Shown: positions 1 through 8,373 of the stretch, in pieces
Position numbering within the stretch: position 1 is the first letter of the stretch
How the letters are laid out: every line of letters starts with the position of its first letter
Assembly: GCF_030811555.1 (NCBI RefSeq)
Contig: NZ_JAUSQZ010000001.1
Coordinates: forward strand, 7,561,241 to 7,625,240
Direction: 5' to 3'
Origin: Kineosporia succinea
GTDB lineage: Bacteria > Actinomycetota > Actinomycetes > Actinomycetales > Kineosporiaceae
DNA length: 64,000 bases
The notes under the pieces: model-generated
What the model was told of the DNA's origin: nothing
Database searches by the model: none
What the model saw: only the letters and a program-made list of their open reading frames with translations
Made by a program: the position numbers and the translations under genes

Positions 1-39
1 GCTCCCGGGTCGTGGATGGGACAACCAGGTCGCACTCAC
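1..39 (-). CDS. Start of the gene downstream of pcaB (partial), possibly 3-oxoadipate enol-lactonase
   Basis: On the minus strand a GTG at 39-37 overlaps the TGA stop of pcaB as GTGA. It opens a frame of 13 codons (VSATWLSHPRPGS) that runs off the window without a stop. The same GTGA coupling joins pcaG to pcaB, so this is probably the next gene of the operon. In actinomycete pca operons the gene after pcaB is usually pcaD or a pcaDC fusion (enol-lactonase). The fragment is too short to identify by sequence, so the product is inferred from order alone. Confidence 0.35.
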   Translation of the reverse strand, partial: MSATWLSHPRPGS

Positions 40-1235
40 CGCCGCCGGTCACGAACGGCCTGCCAGGCCGTGACGGCGGCATCCACCAGGAGGGACGCCT
101 CTCCCAGGTACGAGCCGGGTTCCGCGGAGCCGGGCCCGCGTTCGGACAGCAGGTCCCCTCCGGCCGCGTGCGCGCGTTCGCGCATCCGGTCCACGTCCAC
201 GACCAGACCCGGGACCAGGTCGGCCGCCTGCGAGGCGGCGACGGCCGTGAGTTCGCACAGCCGGGTGAACACGGGCCATTCGGCGTGCCACGAGCCGTCG
301 GGGCGCTCGTCGACCGCCCCGGCTGCGGCCGCGTGCAGCTGGTGGGCCAGGGCCGGGGCCTGCAGGGCCGCCGAGCGGATCAGGATGCCCAGCACCGGGT
401 TCTGCTTGTGCGGCATGGTCGAGGAACCCCCGCGGCCGGGGGCCCGGCCCTCACGGACCTCGCCGATCTCCGGGCGGCCCAGCAGCACGGTCCCGTTGGC
501 GACGACCCCGAGCGCGTCGGTCACCCGGGTCAGGGCGTCGCCGATGCCGGTCACGGCGGCCCGGCGGGTGTGCCACCCGATCCCGGCCGGGCTCAGCCCG
601 AGCAGCGCGGCGAACGTCTCGGCGAGCGCGGACTGGTCGGCGCGAGAGGTGATCTCGGTCCCCAGGGCCCGGGTTCCGCCCGCGCCGCCGTACTGCACGG
701 GGTAGACCAGGGTGTCGAGCCGGGTGACGGCCTCGCCGATCCCGGTCAGCCACTGGGCGCAGCGCAGCCCGAAGGTCGTCGGGACCGCCCACTGGCTGAG
801 CGTGCGGGCCACCGTGACGTCGTCACGGTGCAGCCGCGCCCGGGCCGCCAGGTCGTCGCCGGCCGTGACCAGGTCGGCCCGCACCCGCGCGACCGAGGCC
901 CGGCCGATGAGCATCAGTGCGCTGTCCATGACGTCCTGGCTGGTGAGGCCCCGGTGCACGGCCGGGGCCGCGTCCCCGCAGGCTTCCCTGAGAACGGCGA
1001 GCAGGGGGACGACCGGGTTGCCGGCGGCCTCGGTGGCGGCGGCGAGCGCGTTCAGGTCGACCTTCAGCACGGCGGCGGTGCGTTCGACGGCCTCGGCCTG
1101 TTCCGGCGGAACCGCTCCGGCCTGCGCCAGGACCCGGGCCCAGGCGGTCTCGACCCGCAGCAGGGCGGTCAGGACGGCCCGGTCGTCGGCCAGTCGGGCG
1201 GCCCGGTGCGATCCGGGCGTCAGCAGGCCGCTCAC
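36..1235 (-). CDS. pcaB: 3-carboxy-cis,cis-muconate cycloisomerase
   Basis: Predicted cytoplasmic enzyme of the protocatechuate branch of the beta-ketoadipate pathway; it closes 3-carboxy-cis,cis-muconate to 4-carboxymuconolactone. The 399-residue product has the fumarase/argininosuccinate lyase fold signature GSSTMPHKQNP near residue 270, and the lyase-like GLTSQDVMDSAL near residue 85. The frame stays open upstream for 99 more codons, but those codons antisense-translate pcaG. The start is therefore taken as the GTG at 1235, which overlaps the pcaG stop as GTGA and implies translational coupling. Family members are often about 450 residues, so this one is somewhat short, mostly in the C-terminal domain. 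Confidence 0.9.
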   Translation of the reverse strand: MSGLLTPGSHRAARLADDRAVLTALLRVETAWARVLAQAGAVPPEQAEAVERTAAVLKVDLNALAAATEAAGNPVVPLLAVLREACGDAAPAVHRGLTSQDVMDSALMLIGRASVARVRADLVTAGDDLAARARLHRDDVTVARTLSQWAVPTTFGLRCAQWLTGIGEAVTRLDTLVYPVQYGGAGGTRALGTEITSRADQSALAETFAALLGLSPAGIGWHTRRAAVTGIGDALTRVTDALGVVANGTVLLGRPEIGEVREGRAPGRGGSSTMPHKQNPVLGILIRSAALQAPALAHQLHAAAAGAVDERPDGSWHAEWPVFTRLCELTAVAASQAADLVPGLVVDVDRMRERAHAAGGDLLSERGPGSAEPGSYLGEASLLVDAAVTAWQAVRDRRR

Positions 1236-1783
1236 GCCGCGTGCCGGGGAAAGGTGAGGAAGACGGTTTCGCCCGGGCCCTGAAGGTGGATGTCGAACCG
1301 CAGGCCGCCCTCGGCGTCGGCCTCGATCTGGAGTGTGGAGCGCTCGGCGTCGGTCAGCGACCGGGTGAAGGCGTCCGACTCCCCCGGCAGGTACGCCCGG
1401 GTGAACAGGCGATCGAGCAGCCCCCGGGCGAAGAGCGTGATCCCGAAGAACGCGGCGCCCCCGTGCACCGGCCCGGGCGTCAGGGTGGTGAACAGGTAGC
1501 GGCCCGAGGCGTTCGTGGCGGCGCGGCCCCACCCGGTGAAGTGCCCGTCGCGGTGCAGTGATCCTTCGCGCCGGGGGACGTGGCCGTGCGGGTCGGCCTG
1601 GCGGATCTCGACCAGGGCGTCCGGGACGGGCTCCCCGGCGCCGTCGAAGACGGTGCCGTGCAGGAACACCGATCCCGGGGCCGCGGGGGGAACCAGCTGC
1701 CCGCCGCCCTCGTAGGGCAGGGCGTAGTGGAAGAACGGCCCGATGGTCTGGCCCGGGCTGGCCGCGAACGAGTTCTCACTCAT
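1232..1783 (-). CDS. pcaG: Protocatechuate 3,4-dioxygenase alpha subunit
   Basis: Structural alpha subunit of the intradiol ring-cleaving dioxygenase that opens protocatechuate to 3-carboxy-cis,cis-muconate. The 183 residues begin with the typical TIGPFFHYALP segment (residues 14-24) and carry the beta-sandwich motifs DALVEIRQAD and GRYLFTTLTPGPV. As in other alpha subunits, the tyrosine and histidine iron ligands of the beta subunit are missing, so catalysis depends on PcaH. The ATG at 1783 overlaps the end of pcaH by 8 bases, and the TGA overlaps the pcaB start. Confidence 0.93.
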   Translation of the reverse strand: MSENSFAASPGQTIGPFFHYALPYEGGGQLVPPAAPGSVFLHGTVFDGAGEPVPDALVEIRQADPHGHVPRREGSLHRDGHFTGWGRAATNASGRYLFTTLTPGPVHGGAAFFGITLFARGLLDRLFTRAYLPGESDAFTRSLTDAERSTLQIEADAEGGLRFDIHLQGPGETVFLTFPRHAA

Positions 1784-2564
1784 GGTCCTCGGGCTCCCGC
1801 GGGGTCGAGTGCGTTCCGGTCAGCACGATGTCCCAGCGGTAGCCGGTCGCCCACTCGTGCGTGGTGAGGCCGTGGTCGTAGACCGCCACGAGCCGGTCCC
1901 GGGCCCCCGGCTCGGTGATGGACTGGTAGATCGGGTCGAGCGCGAAGAGCGGATCGCCCGGGAAGTACATCTGGGTGATCAGGCGCTGGGTGAACTCCGT
2001 GCCGAACAGCGAGAAGTGAATGTGGGCGGGGCGCCAGGCCTTCAGGTGATTGCGCCACGGGTAGGGCCCGGGCTTGATCGTGACGAAACGGTAGGCCCCG
2101 TCGGCATCGGTCAGGCAGCGCCCCACCCCGGTGAAATGGGGGTCGACGGGTGCCGGGTGCTGGTCGTGCTTGTGCACGTAGCGGCCCGCCGCGTTGGCCT
2201 GCCAGATCTCGACCAGCTGGTGACGCACCGGCCGGCCGTCGCCGTCCACGACCCGCCCGGCCAGCACCATCCGCTCGCCGATCGGCTCGCCGTCGCCCTG
2301 GATCGTCAGGTCGGACTCGATCGGGTCGACATCGCCGTGACCGAAGACCGGGGCCACGAGTTCCACCCCTTCGGGATCGGCGTGGCGCAGGTCCTTGGTC
2401 GGGTGCCGTAGCACCGAGCTACGGTAGGCCGGGAAGTCGATACGGGGCTGCCGCGCGCCGGGGTGCACGTTCTCCTGGGCGGCGGCGATCTCCGCGCTGA
2501 GCTGCTCCTGCGGCTCCAGCTCGAGAGCCGTTCCGGCTCCGTGACCGGGAAGTGAGGTGGGCAC
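1776..2564 (-). CDS. pcaH: Protocatechuate 3,4-dioxygenase beta subunit
   Basis: Catalytic, iron(III)-binding beta subunit of protocatechuate 3,4-dioxygenase, 262 residues. Expected iron ligands are visible: Tyr129 (AAGRYVHK), Tyr168 (GPYPWRN), His181 and His183 (PAHIHFS). The N-terminal extension and the C-terminal GYRWDIVLTG strand are typical. It is the first gene of the minus-strand operon pcaH-pcaG-pcaB, with overlapping gene ends. A dyad just upstream of the start is a candidate operator. No pca regulator gene is seen next to the operon in this window. Confidence 0.95.
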   Translation of the reverse strand: MPTSLPGHGAGTALELEPQEQLSAEIAAAQENVHPGARQPRIDFPAYRSSVLRHPTKDLRHADPEGVELVAPVFGHGDVDPIESDLTIQGDGEPIGERMVLAGRVVDGDGRPVRHQLVEIWQANAAGRYVHKHDQHPAPVDPHFTGVGRCLTDADGAYRFVTIKPGPYPWRNHLKAWRPAHIHFSLFGTEFTQRLITQMYFPGDPLFALDPIYQSITEPGARDRLVAVYDHGLTTHEWATGYRWDIVLTGTHSTPREPEDHE

Positions 2565-2602
2565 GTCGTCACGGTAGGTTCTCCCGAACCCGGCGGCGAT
2601 CC

Positions 2603-2627
2603 CGTTCTTTCACTGAGCGGAAGAACG
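2603..2627. promoter_or_regulatory. Candidate operator of the pca operon (25-bp dyad)
   Basis: Arms CGTTCTTTC and GGAAGAACG (9 bp, one mismatch) are separated by 7 bases, about 39-63 bases upstream of the pcaH start. The position suits a repressor or activator site. pca operons are commonly controlled by IclR- or MarR-type regulators that sense protocatechuate; which type acts here cannot be told. The rest of 2565-2859 holds no supported gene. It contains a second dyad at 2724-2754 (ACCAAAG and CTTTGGT, 17-base spacer). Confidence 0.45.
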
Positions 2628-2859
2628 CACTGCACCCGGAAACAGGATGACTCCCGGGATTTCGGTGGCATCACCCTCCTGGCCGTGCTTTCCGCGTTCG
2701 GCGACGAGCACCGGCGGGAGAACACCAAAGCTCTTCAGCTGGAATGTCTTTGGTCAGAACCGCTCCGCCCCGGCCCGACCGCACCGGGACCGAGCCCGCC
2801 CAGTGCCTCCTCCCGGGCCGCGGTCTCAGGGGTGACGCCCGGGGCCGCGACGCGGATCG

Positions 2860-3711
2860 TCACGGGTGTCGGACGAGGTTCGCCCGCAGGACTTCTTCGA
2901 GGTTCATCTCCACCTCGCGGGCGGGAACCCCGGCCGCGAGTGCTGCCCTGGCCAGTTCCCCGGACGCGGGGGTGAACGTTTCCCCGAGCAGGCGGTCCTC
3001 CGCGCGCAGCGCGTCCTCGAGCGGGCCGTCGGCCGCGTCGATCGCCGCGGTGGCCGCGACGCGGACCCCCTCCGGCAGGGTCGCGATGGTCCGTGCGACC
3101 CGATCAACGAATTCGTCCAGTTGCGCGGCGGGCAGAGCTCGGTTCACCCATCCCCAGCGCTCGGCGGTCGCCGCGTCAACCAGATCGCCGGTCAGCACGA
3201 TCTCGAGGGCGCGAGCGCGCCCCACGAGGCGTGGCAGGTGGGCAGTCGCCCCGGCCCCGGGGACGATGCCGGTCAACGCCTCGAACTGACCGAACGCCGC
3301 GGTCTCGAGGGCCGCGAATCGCAGATCCAGACTGGCGGCCAGCTCGGATCCACCGCCGCGGGCGAGCCCTGCGACCTTGGCGATGGTGGTCTGAGGCAGA
3401 CGGCGCCAGCGTTCATGGAGCCGCATCATCGGGCCGGTCCCGGCAAGCGTCCCTTCCGCGATCGGGAGGGCGGCGTACGTCGCGGGGTCCTCCACGAATG
3501 TCAGGTCACCGTGCGCGATGAAGAACTCCGGATCGGCGCTCTGGACCACGACGACCTGGAGGTCGGGATCGTTCTCGGCCGAGGCGGCGACGGCGTCCAG
3601 GTCCAGCAGCAGCTGGGCCGTCATCAGGTTGACGGGCGGGGCGTCGATCGAGACCCACAGCACGCCGTCCTGGCGCTTGAGATGGAGGCTGGGCAGGGAC
3701 TGGTCGGTCAT
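2860..3711 (-). CDS. Enoyl-CoA hydratase/isomerase family protein
   Basis: Crotonase-fold protein of 283 residues that presumably acts on an acyl-CoA thioester. Both glutamates of typical hydratases appear conserved: one in GGGSEL and one in FEALTGIVPGAG, the latter also forming the oxyanion-hole loop. The frame is open further upstream, but the ATG at 3711 follows an AAGGAA ribosome site and gives the normal family N-terminus. It is transcribed divergently from an HxlR-type regulator across 41 bases, so that regulator probably controls it. The substrate is unknown; it is not evidently part of the pca operon. Confidence 0.85.
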   Translation of the reverse strand: MTDQSLPSLHLKRQDGVLWVSIDAPPVNLMTAQLLLDLDAVAASAENDPDLQVVVVQSADPEFFIAHGDLTFVEDPATYAALPIAEGTLAGTGPMMRLHERWRRLPQTTIAKVAGLARGGGSELAASLDLRFAALETAAFGQFEALTGIVPGAGATAHLPRLVGRARALEIVLTGDLVDAATAERWGWVNRALPAAQLDEFVDRVARTIATLPEGVRVAATAAIDAADGPLEDALRAEDRLLGETFTPASGELARAALAAGVPAREVEMNLEEVLRANLVRHP

Positions 3712-3728
3712 GAGATTCCTTCGGATCG

Positions 3729-3747
3729 AGGTATCTCCGGTATACCT
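3729..3747. promoter_or_regulatory. Candidate HxlR operator (19-bp dyad)
   Basis: AGGTATCTCCGGTATACCT has perfect 6-base arms AGGTAT/ATACCT and contains the 8-bp palindrome GGTATACC. It fills the 41-base divergent gap between the hydratase and the HxlR gene and ends 5 bases before the HxlR ATG. GTAT/ATAC half-sites suit a dimeric winged-helix regulator. Binding here could control both genes. Confidence 0.5.
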
Positions 3748-3752
3748 GGTGT

Positions 3753-4145
3753 ATGGCAGGTACTTCAAAGAAACCTGGTATCCGCGAGGATCAGGTTGCC
3801 CCCGGCACGATCGTCGGACCACAACGCGAGCTCCTGGATCAGCTCCTGGACAAGTGGGGTCAGCTGCTGCTGGCCGCGTTGTGCCAACAGCCGCGGCGCT
3901 TCAACGAACTCAAGCGCGAGTTCGACGGGATCACTCAGAAATCGCTGACGCAGACACTGCGACGACTGGAACGCAACGGACTCGTCGAGCGCGAGGTGCT
4001 GAACCAGCGCCCCATCGCCGTGGAGTACCGGATCACGCCACTGGGGCGCACGCTCGAGCAGCCGTTCCTCGCTCTGCGGACCTGGACGGCCGATCACCTC
4101 GCCGAAGTCGAACGGCACAGAGATGCCTACGACAGGACGACGTGA
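3753..4145 (+). CDS. HxlR family winged-helix transcriptional regulator
   Basis: 130-residue DNA-binding protein with the HxlR core. Helices cover LLDKWGQLLLAALCQQPRRF, then FNELKREFDGITQKSLTQTL (recognition region, about residues 48-70) and the wing VEYRITPLG. HxlR proteins are dimers that often respond to electrophiles or aromatic compounds and control a divergent enzyme gene. Here that gene is the enoyl-CoA hydratase at 2860-3711. The ATG at 3753 lies beside a perfect dyad, so autoregulation is likely. Confidence 0.88.
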   Translation: MAGTSKKPGIREDQVAPGTIVGPQRELLDQLLDKWGQLLLAALCQQPRRFNELKREFDGITQKSLTQTLRRLERNGLVEREVLNQRPIAVEYRITPLGRTLEQPFLALRTWTADHLAEVERHRDAYDRTT

Positions 4146-4785
4146 CGGTGAGGGGATCCGTCGGACACCGGCCCGGGTGTCTGCTGTCCGCGCACGAACG
4201 GGTGCTCCGGCTCTACCGCCCCGACGCCATGGCCGGCCCTCGATGCCCGATCCGGTGCGCTGATCGCCCAGGCTGATCTGAAAAAGGCTTACTGCTGCGA
4301 CATCGAGCTGCTGGCGACGTCCGGCTCGATGGGGGCGAGGGACAGGACGGTTCGGTGATCCACCGGGCCCGGTTGACCTCGGGCGGGATGGATGTGACCT
4401 CCTGCCCAGGGGTCCGGACGAGGCCTTCGTGGAGTGGAGCGGTGGCCACCCGGACCCGAACACGCCGGCGGTGGTGATCGCTGGTGAGAGCGATGACGGC
4501 CTGGTGGTTCCGCAGCTACCGGGTCGATCCTCGCCCCGGCGAGGTCCAGGCCGAGTTCACCTCACATGCCCGTGACGCCCACGACCTGGAACCCATCGGC
4601 GACGGGTCCTGGCCGACCACCCATCCGACCGGTCACCCCGTGCGCTGGGCCGACGCGTAGTGCTGGGGCCGGTTCTGTGGCCGGCGCGCCGACAGCCGTT
4701 CTCCCGCTGGTGGAGGCGCGTACCCCACACGACGCCTGCCGAAGATCTGTAGACACCGCGCGGATGATTTTGGCAGGGTCCCGTC
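4146..4785. other. 640-base stretch without a recognised gene
   Basis: No frame here matches a family I recognise. Third-position GC bias is patchy and several frames are interrupted, so this may be decayed sequence. One short frame at 4493-4660 is listed separately with low confidence. The promoter of the transglutaminase-like gene must lie in the last part. Confidence 0.5.
4493..4660 (+). CDS. Small hypothetical ORF (55 codons)
   Basis: ATG at 4493 is preceded by GGTGAGAG and opens a 55-codon frame closed by TAG at 4658-4660. The product begins MTAWWFRSYRVDPRPGEV and has no membrane segment or signal peptide. An in-frame stop at 4475-4477 rules out a longer version. I do not recognise it. 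It could be a real small protein or a remnant of a larger gene. Confidence 0.25.
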   Translation: MTAWWFRSYRVDPRPGEVQAEFTSHARDAHDLEPIGDGSWPTTHPTGHPVRWADA

Positions 4786-5787
4786 ATGAAGGTTGGGGCG
4801 CCGCGAGGCGCGGTCGATCACGTCCGGCAGAGTTCGTACAGCCGCCCGGGAAGACACGCACCCCTGCTCACCAACGCCATTTCCGGCGAAGGCCACCTGG
4901 TTCAGCGCCTTTCGATGCTGGCCCGCAATGTGATCGTCCACTATCGCGCGTCCGGTGAGTCCTTGCCCGGAGCGACCGCGGGAGACATCCATCTGCGCCG
5001 GCTGGAGGACATTCTCGAGACCGACCAGTCCCGCCACGGTTCGCCGCTGACAGCACCCAGAAAGATCACCGAGCGGGTCCAGGGATGCTGCCGCGACCAC
5101 ACCCTGTTCTGTGTCGGCGCCCTGCGCCAGCTCGGTGTACCGGCCCGCAGCAGAGTGGGTTTCGCCACCTATCTCTCGCCCACCTGGAACCACGACCACG
5201 TCATCGTGGAGGTGTGGATGGAGGGCCGCTGGAGGCGGTTCGACCCCGAGATTGCCGATCCCTTCGATGCTCTCCCCACCCCCATGGACATCCCGGCCGG
5301 CCCCGGCGCCCCCTTCCTGAGCGCCGCCCAGGTCTGGCTCGGCCATCGGGACGGCTCGCTCGACGCCGCTCGGTTCGGCGTGGCCGAGGGATCCCCGCTC
5401 GCCGGGGACTGGTTCGTGTTCAACTACGTGATCGACGAGGTGGCCCACCGGTTCGGGGATGAACTGCTGCTCTGGGACCTGTGGGGCGCCAAGGTGAATG
5501 ACGTGTCCAGGGCCCGTCCGGGCGACCTCGATCTCATTGATCACGTCGCCCGCCTCCTGCTGGCCTCCGACGAGGGTGACCAGCAGGCCGAACATGACCT
5601 GCTCGCGCTGTACACCGAGGATGCTCGCCTCCACCCGGGCAGAAGCATCGCTCGCTCCGGCCAGCGCATCGCGGTAACGGATGACAGGCCCGCAGGTTCC
5701 GCCGCTCAGGAACGGGTTTCGGGGATCCCGGGAGTTCGTCGCGTGGGCCACGACGATCCGGGAGGATGTCTGAGCAGGAGCCGGTGA
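4786..5787 (+). CDS. Transglutaminase-like domain protein
   Basis: 333-residue protein with a transglutaminase/cysteine-protease-like core. The candidate triad is Cys in GCCRDHTLFCVGALRQLG (about residue 105), His in WNHDHVIVEVW (about residue 137) and Asp in RRFDPEI. Such bacterial proteins are usually hydrolases or ligases of unknown substrate. The start ATG fits the family N-terminus (QSSYSRPGRHAPLL follows). From about residue 285 the sequence is low-complexity and unlike the domain, so a 3'-end frameshift is possible. It is followed by a strong terminator and looks monocistronic. Confidence 0.75.
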   Translation: MKVGAPRGAVDHVRQSSYSRPGRHAPLLTNAISGEGHLVQRLSMLARNVIVHYRASGESLPGATAGDIHLRRLEDILETDQSRHGSPLTAPRKITERVQGCCRDHTLFCVGALRQLGVPARSRVGFATYLSPTWNHDHVIVEVWMEGRWRRFDPEIADPFDALPTPMDIPAGPGAPFLSAAQVWLGHRDGSLDAARFGVAEGSPLAGDWFVFNYVIDEVAHRFGDELLLWDLWGAKVNDVSRARPGDLDLIDHVARLLLASDEGDQQAEHDLLALYTEDARLHPGRSIARSGQRIAVTDDRPAGSAAQERVSGIPGVRRVGHDDPGGCLSRSR

Positions 5788-5809
5788 CGAAGGCCGTCGA
5801 CGCTTGAGT

Positions 5810-5842
5810 GCTGCCACCGCGGGCTCCTCCCGCGGTGGCAGC
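5810..5842 (+). terminator. Hairpin terminator after the transglutaminase-like gene
   Basis: Perfect 14-bp stem GCTGCCACCGCGGG with a 5-base loop, 23 bases past the stop codon. There is no clear T-run, as is common in GC-rich actinomycetes. Confidence 0.75.
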
Positions 5843-6043
5843 AGGCCACGGTTGGACGGCTGCGGAAAAGCTGGGGGGACCACACAGCCGGGTACGAATG
5901 GTCCCTGGTTGATCTAGGCCTTCTACCGGCTACGGGCTCGCGCCAAGCTGGGTGCGGGCCCACAGCCGACGGCCCGAAAGCCGCCTATTGCCGTGCGAGC
6001 ATCATGTTCACGCGAGCCCGCATCGCCCGCTAGGAGAACCATC

Positions 6044-6994
6044 ATGTCTTTGTCCCTGGATCCTGAAATCGCCCAGGCGCTGGCGCCCATGGCCGGCGCC
6101 ATGGCCGAGGCCAGACCGCCGGCGGTGGGTGACATCGCCGGCCGGCGCGCCCTGTGGGAACCCATCATCGGTGCCGCGAGCAACGCCCAGCCCATCCCGT
6201 CCGACGTCACGATGACCGACTACACCGTGACCGCCACCGACGGCGCCCGGATCACGGCGCGCTGGTACACCAAGAACGACGCGACGCCGGGTCCGGCTGT
6301 GCTCTTCCTCCACGGCGGCGGCTACATATTCGGGCACATCGACTTGTTCGACGGCCCCGTCGCCCGCTACACGGCAGCCTCGCACGTGCCCATGCTGTCC
6401 GTGGAATACCGCCGCGCGCCCGAATTCCCGTTTCCGACACCGCTCGAAGACGCCTACGCCGCACTGCTCTGGATCCATGAACACGCTGACGATTTGGGCG
6501 TGGACCGCGAACGAATCGGGGTGATGGGTGACAGCGCCGGCGGCGGTATGGCAGCGGCGCTGGCGATCCTGACTCGCGAGCGCGGCGGTCCGAAGATCGC
6601 CCACCAACTGCTGATCATGCCCATGCTGGACGACCAGCCCGCCGCACCCGATTCCCACATCGAGCCCTACCTGCTCTGGTCCAGGGACGACAGCCTCACC
6701 GCGTGGCCGGCCCTGCTCGGCGGGGGTGCGGGCGGGCCCGGCGTCCCGCCCACCGCCGCGCCCGCCCGTCTGGGTGATGCTGCCGGCCTCCCGCCCGCCT
6801 ACATCGAGGTTGGCCAGCTCGACCTCTTCCGCGACGAGGATCTCGCCTACGCCGCCAAGCTCAGCCGCGCGGGTGTGCCGGTCGAGTTTCACCTGCACCC
6901 CGGCGCCCCGCACGAGTTCGACTCCATCGCCTTCACCTCCGACGTGGCCCGGCGCGCGATCGCCGACCGCATCCGCGTCCTCAGATCACTCTGA
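6044..6994 (+). CDS. Alpha/beta hydrolase, hormone-sensitive lipase (HSL) family esterase
   Basis: Carboxylic ester hydrolase of 316 residues. It has the HSL oxyanion motif HGGGY (about residue 90), nucleophile elbow GDSAGGG, and likely acid and base in VGQLDLFRDED and GAPHEFDS. The frame extends upstream, but ATG 6044 is preceded by AGGAG at 6032-6036 and starts the family N-terminus MSLSLDPEIAQAL. It is followed after 24 bases by a cupin gene, forming a likely two-gene operon. The substrate is unknown, probably a small ester. Confidence 0.88.
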   Translation: MSLSLDPEIAQALAPMAGAMAEARPPAVGDIAGRRALWEPIIGAASNAQPIPSDVTMTDYTVTATDGARITARWYTKNDATPGPAVLFLHGGGYIFGHIDLFDGPVARYTAASHVPMLSVEYRRAPEFPFPTPLEDAYAALLWIHEHADDLGVDRERIGVMGDSAGGGMAAALAILTRERGGPKIAHQLLIMPMLDDQPAAPDSHIEPYLLWSRDDSLTAWPALLGGGAGGPGVPPTAAPARLGDAAGLPPAYIEVGQLDLFRDEDLAYAAKLSRAGVPVEFHLHPGAPHEFDSIAFTSDVARRAIADRIRVLRSL

Positions 6995-7018
6995 ACCACC
7001 GCCGACAAGGAGAGCACC

Positions 7019-7519
7019 ATGATCCCCGACGATGATCTGTCCCGTTCCTTGACCGTGACCAGCCCCGACGACCCCAGCACGACCTACATCTCGCTGGTCG
7101 GCAACACGTACGCGATGCTCATCTCCGGTGAGCAGACCGACGGGGCCTACTGCCTGATCGACATGCGTGTGCCCGACGGCGGCGGCCCGCCCCCGCACCG
7201 GCACGACTTCGAGGAAATGTTCACCGTCCTGGAGGGCGAGATCGAGTTCACCTTCCGCGGCGAGAAGCACGTCGCCCGGGCCGGCACCACGCTCAACATC
7301 CCGGCGAACGCCCCGCACAACTTCCGCAACGTCTCCGGCGCGCCCGCCCGCATGCTGTGCATGTGCACCCCGGCCGGCCAGGACGAGTACTTCCAGAAAA
7401 TCGGCGACGTCGTCACCGGCCCGGACGCTCCCGCCTCGCACCTGACACCGGACGAGGTGATGGAAAGGCGCCGCCGGGCAGCGGAACTCGCCGACAGCTA
7501 TCGCAGCGTCTTCCTCTGA
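7019..7519 (+). CDS. Cupin domain protein
   Basis: 166-residue single-domain cupin. Metal-binding motif 1 reads PPPHRHDFEEMFTVLEGEIE (two His and one Glu, residues about 59-78). Motif 2 includes PANAPHNFRN with the fourth ligand His. AAGGAG precedes the ATG. Co-transcribed with the upstream esterase. Comparable small cupins are dioxygenases, isomerases or sugar-binding proteins, and the sequence does not decide between these. Confidence 0.85.
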   Translation: MIPDDDLSRSLTVTSPDDPSTTYISLVGNTYAMLISGEQTDGAYCLIDMRVPDGGGPPPHRHDFEEMFTVLEGEIEFTFRGEKHVARAGTTLNIPANAPHNFRNVSGAPARMLCMCTPAGQDEYFQKIGDVVTGPDAPASHLTPDEVMERRRRAAELADSYRSVFL

Positions 7520-7523
7520 TCCC

Positions 7524-7559
7524 GATACGAAGAGCCCTCTGCCGAGGGCTCCTCGTATC
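7524..7559. terminator. Bidirectional hairpin between cupin and TetR genes
   Basis: Stem GATACGA, one unpaired base, then GAGCCCTC, with matching 3' arms around a TGCC loop. It lies between convergent stops at 7519 and 7578 and can serve both strands. Confidence 0.8.
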
Positions 7560-7577
7560 AGCTGCGTATCCCCGAGC

Positions 7578-8159
7578 TCACGAAGTACCCAGCCCCGCCA
7601 GATAGCTCTCCATCAGACGCAGGGAGACCACCTCCCACGTCTGACCTTCATGGCCGGACTGCGCCAGCATGGCCCCGAACCAGGCGATGTCCCACGCTTC
7701 GACCTCCCGCCGGATCGTCCCGTCCAGCGCCCCACGCCGCAGCACGCCACCGATCTCCTCATGCAGCGCCCGTTGCTCAGCCCTCGTGCTCTCGTCGAGC
7801 ACGGTCGGCCCCCCGGTCAGCGGCAGGAGCAGGTCGTCGGCATCCCGCACGACGGCCGACCAGAAGATCCGCAGCACCTGCGTGGCCGTGCCACCTTCCG
7901 CGGCTGCGCCCGCCAGGTTTTCCCGGAGCCGCTGGAACGACCGGTGAGTGAGGTCCCCCAGTAAGTCCTCCCGGGTCGGGAAATGGCGGTACAACGTGGC
8001 GACCCCGACCCTGGCGTCACCGGCGATCGTGGCCATGGGCACGGCCAGACCCTCCCGGTGAACCGCCTTCATCGCGGCTGCCACCAGGCGCTCACGGTTG
8101 CGGTGGGCGTCACTGCGTCTTTCTCGTTGTTCGGATGGGGACATGCCCGCAGTGGCCAT
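7578..8159 (-). CDS. TetR family transcriptional regulator
   Basis: 193-residue repressor-like protein. The N-terminal helix-turn-helix spans roughly residues 22-66 (VPMATIAGDARVGVATLYRH with FPTREDLL). The C-terminal ligand-binding part is all-helical and divergent. It points away from the MmyB-type regulator at 8374, and the shared 214-base upstream region holds two dyads with TGGAC half-sites. It may control itself and possibly the neighbouring esterase-cupin operon. Confidence 0.88.
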   Translation of the reverse strand: MATAGMSPSEQRERRSDAHRNRERLVAAAMKAVHREGLAVPMATIAGDARVGVATLYRHFPTREDLLGDLTHRSFQRLRENLAGAAAEGGTATQVLRIFWSAVVRDADDLLLPLTGGPTVLDESTRAEQRALHEEIGGVLRRGALDGTIRREVEAWDIAWFGAMLAQSGHEGQTWEVVSLRLMESYLAGLGTS

Positions 8160-8204
8160 GCTCTAGTCAATCGCCTTCCTCTGTCGGGTGAACAACCAAA
8201 CCGC

Positions 8205-8254
8205 AAATGGACGAAATCGTCCGTTTCGGTTAGCGTCGTCCACCATGGATGGAC
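8205..8254. promoter_or_regulatory. Two candidate operators between tetR and the MmyB-type gene
   Basis: Dyad 1 (8205-8226) has arms AAATGGACGA and TCGTCCGTTT around AA, one mismatch. Dyad 2 (8238-8254) has perfect arms GTCCA and TGGAC around 7 bases. Both share the half-site TGGAC and sit in the divergent region, 46-95 bases upstream of the tetR start. Two sites for one TetR dimer, or one for each divergent regulator, are both possible. Confidence 0.45.
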
Positions 8255-8373
8255 CACCGCCCGGCCCGGGCGGAGTCGCCACCACGGATGGATCAGTTCC
8301 GAGGCCGAACGAATGGGACATGGTGCGCCCGCTACGCCGCCCGGAGCCCCAGGAACCTACGGGAGACTGAGCG

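Noticed and set aside
1236-1532. Upstream extension of pcaB
   Set aside because: These codons overlap pcaG in another frame and read as low-complexity Arg/Pro/His sequence. The GTG at 1235 with GTGA coupling is the better start.
4146-4785. Transposase or insertion sequence remnant
   Set aside because: No DDE-type motifs, terminal inverted repeats or target duplications were found; the stretch is simply unassigned.
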